Source: an uncultured Fidelibacterota bacterium (GTDB lineage Bacteria; Marinisomatota; Marinisomatia; Marinisomatales; TCS55). Taken from it: DNA of 20,423 nucleotides. The DNA is taken from contig CAJWTA010000012.1 in NCBI GenBank assembly GCA_913046805.1, positions 1 to 20,423 of the forward strand. Reading direction: 5' to 3'. The position numbers and the translations under genes were made by a program. Under the pieces are notes generated by a model. The model was not told where the DNA came from, did no database searches, and saw only the letters and a program-made list of their open reading frames with translations. Shown piece after piece: positions 8,953 through 15,679 of the stretch. Every line of letters begins with the position of its first letter. Position 1 is the stretch's first letter.

Positions 8953-9603
8953 CTAGTGCCTTACAGATCCATTTTGCATTTCAACGATTCTATGTCCTCT
9001 GCTTTTAATTAGATTATAATTGTGAGAGGCCATCAGAATGGAGGTTCCCTCCTTGCTAATCTCTTCCATAAGCTTTATGACCTCAAAAGAGGCGACAGGG
9101 TCGAGATTTCCTGTGGGCTCGTCTGCTAAAATAATATCTGGATCTTTAATAAGTGCACGGGCTATACATGCACGTTGCTGCTCTCCACCTGATAATTCGT
9201 AAGGATAATGCGTTTCTTTACCTTTTAAACCGATTTCATCGATAGACTCATTCACTAACTCAATAATTTCTTCTTTGTCATAACCTAGGACGTGGAGAGG
9301 TAAAGCTATATTTTCAAAAAGATTGCGATCATCAAGGAGATGATAATTCTGAAAAATGACACCCACACGTCTTCGAAGGTAGGGAACCTTTCTTTTCTTA
9401 ATGCTTTGTGAGTCAAATTTATCAATGGTGATTTTTCCTGCTTTAGGGAACAAGTCCATATATAAAAGTCTTAGTATTGTAGTTTTTCCAGAACCAGTAG
9501 GTCCAATGAGAAAAACAAATTCTCCATCATTAATAGTAAGGTTTATATTCGAAACCCCACCACCTTTTGCATAGCTATATGATACATTATCTATTTTTAT
9601 CAT
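8953..9603 (-). CDS. ftsE: Cell division ATP-binding protein FtsE
   Basis: This 216-residue ABC ATPase has a complete set of motifs: Walker A GPTGSGKTT (34-42), Q-loop Q85, signature LSGGEQQR (137-144), Walker B IILADE with catalytic E162, the D-loop and switch histidine H194. The sequence VGVIFQNYHLLDDRNLFENIALPL (80-103) is the FtsE-type Q-loop region. It also resembles LolD/MacB ATPases, but direct fusion of its stop codon to an FtsX start settles the identity. The product works at the inner face of the cytoplasmic membrane with FtsX in septation. Confidence 0.94.
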   Translation of the reverse strand: MIKIDNVSYSYAKGGGVSNINLTINDGEFVFLIGPTGSGKTTILRLLYMDLFPKAGKITIDKFDSQSIKKRKVPYLRRRVGVIFQNYHLLDDRNLFENIALPLHVLGYDKEEIIELVNESIDEIGLKGKETHYPYELSGGEQQRACIARALIKDPDIILADEPTGNLDPVASFEVIKLMEEISKEGTSILMASHNYNLIKSRGHRIVEMQNGSVRH

Positions 9604-9631
9604 GTATATAATCTAATGTTAATAGACAAAT

Positions 9632-10552
9632 TTAAAATAGTAGATAAATAAATAAGAAATAACCCGCCAACATAGATACAGAAACAGATCTTTTTATTGG
9701 TTGCGTAATTTGAGAGATGACGATAATAAGCAAGCCATAGGCTATCATTATTCCAACTTGCATTCTAATATCGATCCATCTAGCATTTAGAGGCTGTACA
9801 ACCGATGTAACACCAAGCACGCACAAAATATTAAAAATATTCGAACCAATTATATTGCCAATAGAAATGGCGCTTTCTTTTTTGTAAGCAGCCATTGCTG
9901 AGGTAGCAAGCTCAGGTAATGATGTACCAAATGCAACAATACTCATTCCTATAACCACTTCAGAAATACCAAAATACCTAGCAATGTAAACTGATCCATC
10001 AACAAATAGATCGGCTCCTAAGGAAAGACCAACAATACCAAAAATAACGAACAAAATCATTTCTACAAAATTATCGCCTTCATATTCTTCAATATCAGTA
10101 TAATCCTTAATCGGCTTTTTAATGCTATAAATAACATAAAATAGGAGAGTATTTACAAAAAATGCTCCTTCAAATTTGCTCAATCTGCCATCAAGCGAAA
10201 AAAATATAAAAACAACACATGAGAATAGGTAAACGTATAAGTCGCGTTTTATTAGAGTATATTTCAACGTTATTGGAAATATGAATGCACTCAAAGAAAG
10301 AACTAAACCAACATTCGCAATATTCGATCCAATTGCATTGCCAATGGCCAAAGAGGAGCTACCTTGAAATGCTGCATTAAGACTAACCAGAAGCTCTGGG
10401 AGTGAAGTACCAAAAGCTACGACAGTAAGGCCGATAACAATTGTTGAGACACCGTATTTTTCTGCTACCCCAACGCCTCCTTTAACTATCCATTCTGATC
10501 CAAAGTATAATAAAATGGATCCAAGAGCCAATAACACTATACTGTCTATCAT
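9632..10552 (-). CDS. CaCA-family Na+/Ca2+ exchanger (YrbG-type)
   Basis: This 306-residue polytopic inner-membrane protein is built from two homologous halves. Each half carries the alpha-repeat signatures of the Ca2+:cation antiporter family: VAFGTSLPELLVS (46-58) with GNAIGSNIANV (71-81), and VAFGTSLPELATS (206-218) with GNIIGSNIFNI (232-242). The acidic residues E53 and E214 in GTSLPE are the ion ligands expected in this family. About ten transmembrane helices are apparent. The likely role is calcium extrusion driven by sodium or protons; the coupling ion cannot be read from the sequence. The start overlaps the nadD stop as ATGA, and ftsE begins in the opposite flank 28 bp away. Confidence 0.92.
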   Translation of the reverse strand: MIDSIVLLALGSILLYFGSEWIVKGGVGVAEKYGVSTIVIGLTVVAFGTSLPELLVSLNAAFQGSSSLAIGNAIGSNIANVGLVLSLSAFIFPITLKYTLIKRDLYVYLFSCVVFIFFSLDGRLSKFEGAFFVNTLLFYVIYSIKKPIKDYTDIEEYEGDNFVEMILFVIFGIVGLSLGADLFVDGSVYIARYFGISEVVIGMSIVAFGTSLPELATSAMAAYKKESAISIGNIIGSNIFNILCVLGVTSVVQPLNARWIDIRMQVGIMIAYGLLIIVISQITQPIKRSVSVSMLAGYFLFIYLLF

Positions 10553-11133
10553 AAATATAGTTTATTTTTGTTAATATATTGCCAAACTGATTCTGTTACC
10601 ATATATCGAATGGTCTTATTATCTATCCATCTATCCCTAATAGTCGTTGATGATATTTCTATTCTAGGAATACTTGCAAATTGAATTTTTGCTAAAATCC
10701 AATTTGGTATATCGGAAGGTCTAAAGCCCGGTCGAATGGCAACAATGACTCTACACTCATCTATAATTTTCTTGGTATCCTTCCATTTTTTAAACTGTTT
10801 CAATGAATCGCTACCCATTAGATAAAAAAGTTCATCTGAATTAAGGTTGTTTTGTTTTTTATAATCAATAATAGTATCAATAGAGTACGAAAGACCCTTC
10901 CTTTGAATTTCTAAATCTGACATAATAAAATTTGGATTTTCACTGATAGCTATCTTTAGCATTTCAAGTCTTTGATCTACTGGGGAAATCTTCATTCCAT
11001 TCTTATGGGGTGGCTGATATGCAGGAACAAAGACTATTTGATCAAAATTCTCTGCTTCAAAAATAGTTTGAGCAATAATGAGATGACCTAAGTGAGGTGG
11101 ATCAAATGTGCCACCAAAAAGGCATACTTTCAT
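10549..11133 (-). CDS. nadD: Nicotinate-nucleotide adenylyltransferase
   Basis: This 194-residue enzyme converts nicotinate mononucleotide and ATP to deamido-NAD, a late step of NAD synthesis. Motifs: GGTFDPPHLGH (7-17) with the HxGH pair, PPHK (41-44), SYSIDT (87-92; usually SYTxDT), LMGSDSL and C-terminal ISSTTIRDR. PPHK and the SY(S/T)xDT motif distinguish NadD from the related CoaD fold, of which this window has its own copy at 1780-2262. The ATG start overlaps the bamD stop by 4 bp (ATGA), and its own stop overlaps the exchanger start, so translation is likely coupled along the chain. Confidence 0.95.
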   Translation of the reverse strand: MKVCLFGGTFDPPHLGHLIIAQTIFEAENFDQIVFVPAYQPPHKNGMKISPVDQRLEMLKIAISENPNFIMSDLEIQRKGLSYSIDTIIDYKKQNNLNSDELFYLMGSDSLKQFKKWKDTKKIIDECRVIVAIRPGFRPSDIPNWILAKIQFASIPRIEISSTTIRDRWIDNKTIRYMVTESVWQYINKNKLYL

Positions 11134-11885
11134 TCTAATTCTATCCTATCAAATACTCTTTTTTGCACAAACCATTGGTCTACAAGATCATCCATATTAA
11201 TATCTTCTATCTGAATACGGTTATTCGCATAATAATTGGATGCAGTTTCGAACTCGTTTTTTTCGATATAACATGCAATGGTCTTTAAATGGGCGAGCTC
11301 AATAAAATCTGTATCATAATATAATTCTATAACTTGCTTGAAAGCTAAAAGAGCAGCTTTGTATTCCTCCATTTTCATGTAAAGCACGCCAGACCTATAA
11401 GACTTCTCAGATAATTTATTTCTTAACTGCTTTATATCTAATTCAGCTTTTTGTCTTTCGTCTGAATTTGGATAGTCATCGATAAATTCTTGTAATTTTT
11501 CTAGTGCTTTTTCACTGTAAGTCTGATCATTGAAATACTTGGGGGATAAAGTAAGATATGCTTCGCATATTCTATATCTTGCCTTTTCAATAAAAGGGCT
11601 GAAAGGCATTTTTCTGATTAACCGGTCGTATTCCGCAATTGCCATTAAGTATTCTTTTGAATAAAAAAAGGATTCACCTAGATAAAATAACGCATCATCA
11701 CCGAGTTCTGTATGAGATGCCCCGATTACTACGGTATTAAAATGATCTTGAGCTTTTATATATTTCTTCTTGCCTAGCGCTATTTTTCCACTCTCAAATT
11801 CAATGTCATAGTCTATATCGCTACGCGTAGATGTCGTTGAGCAGGAAATAAAGATTAATGTATTTACGATAAGTAGGAATCTCAT
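11130..11885 (-). CDS. bamD: Outer membrane assembly lipoprotein BamD-like (YfiO)
   Basis: This 251-residue predicted lipoprotein has a signal peptide ending in a lipobox-like IFISC with the acylated cysteine at C15 (the -3 position is Phe, slightly atypical). Tetratricopeptide-type helices follow through residues about 27-215, for example FESGKIALGKKKYIKAQDHF and the LGESFFYSKEYLMAIAEYDRLI segment near 69-90. The length and repeat layout fit BamD, the periplasm-facing lipoprotein of the BAM complex that inserts beta-barrels into the outer membrane. It directly follows genes for two barrel proteins, which fits that role. A general TPR lipoprotein is the alternative. Confidence 0.82.
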   Translation of the reverse strand: MRFLLIVNTLIFISCSTTSTRSDIDYDIEFESGKIALGKKKYIKAQDHFNTVVIGASHTELGDDALFYLGESFFYSKEYLMAIAEYDRLIRKMPFSPFIEKARYRICEAYLTLSPKYFNDQTYSEKALEKLQEFIDDYPNSDERQKAELDIKQLRNKLSEKSYRSGVLYMKMEEYKAALLAFKQVIELYYDTDFIELAHLKTIACYIEKNEFETASNYYANNRIQIEDINMDDLVDQWFVQKRVFDRIELE

Positions 11886-11924
11886 TAGTTATTTAATTTA
11901 TTTTCATTGTATTTATTGAATAAT

Positions 11925-12749
11925 TTACCACGATATATTAAACAGAACACCACCTTCATTTAATGTTCTGTACGGAAGAAGTTCGATCGAAAATTTGCCA
12001 ATTTTTGACTTGACATTGTTAGAGGATATTAGGGCATCAAAACCACTTGCTATATGATTTAACATAACCACAGAAATAGCATATCGTGCATAATTGGAAT
12101 AAGTATTGGTCTTATGTCGTAGATCTCGGTAGTAATTTTTATTCTTGGTTAGGATTACCGTTTCTACATTGCCTTTTCGTTCTGAAAACCAATTACCTTT
12201 GTTATCAAAAGGATTATCAAACTCATCGGACCAGCCACCAACGAACTGATCGTACTTGCCGATATTTTCGTAAAAATCTCTGTCTCTAACCACCTGGATA
12301 TCTGACCAAGAATGTTTTTTGGAAAGATCTTCAAGCGAGGTCGTATTAAAATAGTTTCCATTAATTTTTAATCCAAGTTTGTGCGTTCCTACAATGATAT
12401 CTCTCCAATTTTCTGGAAAAATAATTTTCGTATTCTCAAACCATCTTTTTAAATCCCAATTTTGATCGGCATAATCTTCAAAATCAACCCTATAGTCGTA
12501 TGATTTTTGATTAAAGTGAAAGTTTGATCCTATAGCTAAGGTTTCAATTCCAAAAAAAAAGATGGGTTTCCAAACAGGATCATTCTTGCTTAGTTGACCC
12601 CAACCCGGAATGATAAAAGATTGAACCATGTACTTAGAACTATTTGTTCGTACAGAGTCTTGGAAATAATTATAATTATTTAAATTATATATTTCATATT
12701 GCGAGAATGCAAATGATAAAGTGGAAATCGTTACAATTAGTATTTTCAT
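11925..12749 (-). CDS. DUF5683-like predicted membrane protein, function unknown
   Basis: This 274-residue protein has an N-terminal signal-like segment (1-16). A SFIIPGWGQLSKND motif (44-57) is followed by a hydrophobic stretch (62-76), the arrangement seen in DUF5683-type proteins of the Bacteroidota and related phyla. A second hydrophobic segment at about 221-240 (YAISVVMLNHIASGFDAL) precedes a short beta-rich tail ending in GGVLFNISW, as in outer-membrane strands. The middle (85-200) is rich in aromatic and charged residues. No enzymatic motif is seen. The start overlaps the preceding barrel gene by one base (TAATG), so the two are probably made together; bamD follows after 39 bp. Assignment to DUF5683 is from motif memory and is moderate. 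Confidence 0.6.
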   Translation of the reverse strand: MKILIVTISTLSFAFSQYEIYNLNNYNYFQDSVRTNSSKYMVQSFIIPGWGQLSKNDPVWKPIFFFGIETLAIGSNFHFNQKSYDYRVDFEDYADQNWDLKRWFENTKIIFPENWRDIIVGTHKLGLKINGNYFNTTSLEDLSKKHSWSDIQVVRDRDFYENIGKYDQFVGGWSDEFDNPFDNKGNWFSERKGNVETVILTKNKNYYRDLRHKTNTYSNYARYAISVVMLNHIASGFDALISSNNVKSKIGKFSIELLPYRTLNEGGVLFNISW

Positions 12750-15679
12750 TAAAAACCAAATAGTATATTAAAATAGATCCTATCCTCATCTCCGTAAATG
12801 AGATTAGAACCATCACCAATATCAATGTTGAACTTATTCATTGGTTTGTGATACTCTAATCCTATAGCAGTAGGGTAATTGTAAAATGAAAACCCTGAAA
12901 ATCTAATATGCGCACCATATGAATGTTTTGGTTTAAAGTCCTCTGTTCTGTTCCATGCATTTCCATATTGAGATTCAAATCCAAATAGGAAATTATTAAT
13001 CGACAGAGGACCGAAAGTATAATTTTTTTCACTAAATACAGGTAATCTGAACACTAAATCTGCAATCAATAAATCCGTGCCTTGTAAACTATAATACGGA
13101 TAACCTTTTATTCCATTGTAGCCTCCACCAAAGAAATAGAAAAATGAATCCGCATTTAAATTTGAAATTGATCCAATTTGTGCACCAATCTTCATTGAGA
13201 TTTTTTTGGTTTTAGAAATGTTAAACGAATAGTCTCCTTCTATTTTAGATCGAACGAGATCATGGTTTTTAAATGAGGAGGTTAATGTGCCAGAATCAGA
13301 AAGATCTAAACCGTCGATAAAATTATTAAATTCTTTAGCAATTGATAAATGAAGCCTTAGCCCCAAAGGATTAATATTTTTATCAATGCGTTGTTTGTAT
13401 TTTTGGAGAGACCAATTCAATCCCAATTGAGAGCCTTTGAAATATTCGTAACCATAGCCAGATCTTAGTTCGGGTCTTTCTATAATATTTTCTTTAATCG
13501 AAGCTCTATACTGTGACCAGGCAGAAAATATTTCGATTTGACTTCCATGAAAGGGTATCCTTGCTCCACCCTTAAGTTCTAACAGTCTAAATTTTATATT
13601 GTTCTTAAGGTTATAAGCTGAATAATTAACATTTTCCTCTTTATTCCGTGTCATAAAATATGTCTCAAAAAATAGCGTTGGAAATAAATGCCTATACTCC
13701 ATAATAAAAAAAATATCTTGGTCAAATAACTCATTCAACGAAGCTCCACCTAGCAGATTCACTTTATCTAAAATTTCAGATGAAAAGAAATAAGTACCAA
13801 GCTTAAGTTTTTCATAATCCATTGTAGCTCGTGGCATAAAGAACATTGGGGGGAAATGGTCTTCGTAATAATTGGACGATGTGGTATCGTAACCATCAAT
13901 ATTACTACTATAGGATTTGGTTTTATCATAAATATTGCTAGAGTAACCAATTTCCTCCTTATTTAAAATAGCTATCGAATCAAGCAATGCTAACTTGAAT
14001 TTTCCATTTTGAAAATGGGTGTAGACTAGTTTGCCATTATTATGCAAATCTGGCATGAATGCACCACCATTAGTATTAGTTATATATCCTTGCTGTTTTT
14101 CTGCAATATAGTATAGGTTAAAAATGCCAGATCTATCTTCACTATAGATAATGTCATTGTTGTCAATAAATGGGTTACGAGCATCCCAACTATTCGATGC
14201 TATAAATCTACCTTGGGTGCTGTCGGCAAGATCTAAAAAATAAATACTCTTATTATGATTTGTTGTTAGTTCGAAGAATAAACGATTATTTTTTTTATCA
14301 AGAGTCAGGTTGTTCAAGATCTCATGGTCTTTAAAATCTGATATTTTTTTTGACGAATTCGTTGTCAGGTTTATTTTATAAATATTCTGCGTTCCATCAA
14401 AGGTGGATAAATAATAAATAACGCTATCTTTTTTACTATAGGTTGGTGAGAATGCTCTCAAATCTCTGGTTAAGCGTTTTTCTTTTTTTGTGACTAAATC
14501 AAACTCGTATAAATCAAAGTATCTTGAACCGGTCTCGTTTGGCACAGCAGATCTTTTAGTATAGATGACAGCATCGCCATTCCAAGTCGGTCCAGAAACA
14601 ACTCCATTAACTATTTTATGATTTTTTTCATCCTTCATTTCATACACAAAGAGATCTGTTGAGCTGAAATAGTCGTGATTTTGATTGGATAAATATGCGA
14701 TCTTATCTCCTTCTTCATTCCACTTAGGATGTAAATTTGCAGTTCCTTTTTCATTTAGGAATCTTATACCTTGATCATAAACTTTTGAAGACAAAGTTAG
14801 GGTACTATACCTTTGACCGATTAAATCTAGATAATCACTGTAAATTTTTTTTCCGCTTTTACCTAAAACACTCTCAAATGACTTATTAACTGAAAAATTA
14901 AATGGATTACTAAGTGAAATCATAATTTCACGTAAGGATGTATCTCCATATATGGAAGCAATGTATTTAGAAAAAGCAAACCCCGTATTATAAACGGACT
15001 CATTACCAATACCGCTTTTACCAAAAGTATTTATTTCATTCCATGAAAGCATTTCATCGTTAAGAAATTGATCTCTCAAAATCATATCTCTGGTAGTATC
15101 CCAATAATCCCAATCTGCACCCGAATACATAAATTGTGCTGTGCCCTCAGCTAACCATGGCGGAACAGATGTTCCAGGAATAGGATAGCTAATTAACACA
15201 TTTGGATAACCATAAAGCACATCAGCTCTTTTTTCTTTTTCATATCCAATCCACTGCAAATAACCGCCCGGTATTGAATTACCAAACTTTTGAGAAACTT
15301 GAATGGAGACGATATGCGCAAATTCGTGAGTAATTACATTCTGCAACCATCTATGCGACCCTCTTAATGGAAAATCTAGAGGGCTAGTCCATATAACAAT
15401 TTTATTATCATAGAAATATGCTGCTCCGTTAGATATATCGTCTGTATCAGTAAAAACTATATCAGTTTTATCATACGGTTTATAATTATAAAGCGATGTA
15501 ATTGGCTCGAAGATTTTTTCAGCAATCACAGCACCTCTTCTTGCAGAGGTTTCGGTTTGGGAATAAAAATGAATTCTAAAGTTTTGGGTTTCAAATGATT
15601 GCCAGTCGAGCTCGGGATGATTGTACTGAACTTGTGAGAGCAATGAGCAAATCATTAAAGCCTGTATCAAATATTTCAT
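12749..15679 (-). CDS. Outer-membrane fusion: HExxH peptidase + TolB-like propeller + Omp85 barrel
   Basis: This 976-residue protein has a signal peptide (about 1-18). The zinc-peptidase domain of the MA-like type (about 25-290) has HEFAH at 118-122 and a downstream WLAEGTAQF with E178 as the likely third ligand, so the active site looks intact. A beta-propeller of TolB/PD40 type follows (about 310-570), with repeats such as NLHPKWNEEGDKIAYLS and LRAFSPTYSKKDSVIYYLS. The rest (about 615-976) is a barrel with the Omp85 loop-6 signature GGGYNGIKGY (851-860) and a C-terminal phenylalanine. No POTRA domains are seen. Its ATG overlaps the upstream stop by 4 bp. The domains and active-site residues are seen in the sequence; surface proteolysis or protein translocation is inference. 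Confidence 0.78.
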   Translation of the reverse strand: MKYLIQALMICSLLSQVQYNHPELDWQSFETQNFRIHFYSQTETSARRGAVIAEKIFEPITSLYNYKPYDKTDIVFTDTDDISNGAAYFYDNKIVIWTSPLDFPLRGSHRWLQNVITHEFAHIVSIQVSQKFGNSIPGGYLQWIGYEKEKRADVLYGYPNVLISYPIPGTSVPPWLAEGTAQFMYSGADWDYWDTTRDMILRDQFLNDEMLSWNEINTFGKSGIGNESVYNTGFAFSKYIASIYGDTSLREIMISLSNPFNFSVNKSFESVLGKSGKKIYSDYLDLIGQRYSTLTLSSKVYDQGIRFLNEKGTANLHPKWNEEGDKIAYLSNQNHDYFSSTDLFVYEMKDEKNHKIVNGVVSGPTWNGDAVIYTKRSAVPNETGSRYFDLYEFDLVTKKEKRLTRDLRAFSPTYSKKDSVIYYLSTFDGTQNIYKINLTTNSSKKISDFKDHEILNNLTLDKKNNRLFFELTTNHNKSIYFLDLADSTQGRFIASNSWDARNPFIDNNDIIYSEDRSGIFNLYYIAEKQQGYITNTNGGAFMPDLHNNGKLVYTHFQNGKFKLALLDSIAILNKEEIGYSSNIYDKTKSYSSNIDGYDTTSSNYYEDHFPPMFFMPRATMDYEKLKLGTYFFSSEILDKVNLLGGASLNELFDQDIFFIMEYRHLFPTLFFETYFMTRNKEENVNYSAYNLKNNIKFRLLELKGGARIPFHGSQIEIFSAWSQYRASIKENIIERPELRSGYGYEYFKGSQLGLNWSLQKYKQRIDKNINPLGLRLHLSIAKEFNNFIDGLDLSDSGTLTSSFKNHDLVRSKIEGDYSFNISKTKKISMKIGAQIGSISNLNADSFFYFFGGGYNGIKGYPYYSLQGTDLLIADLVFRLPVFSEKNYTFGPLSINNFLFGFESQYGNAWNRTEDFKPKHSYGAHIRFSGFSFYNYPTAIGLEYHKPMNKFNIDIGDGSNLIYGDEDRIYFNILFGF

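Noticed and set aside
1780..11133. coaD and nadD as a duplicated gene pair
   Set aside because: They share only the nucleotidyltransferase fold; CoaD has IRGLR and NadD has PPHK and SYSIDT, so they are distinct ancient families rather than a recent duplication.
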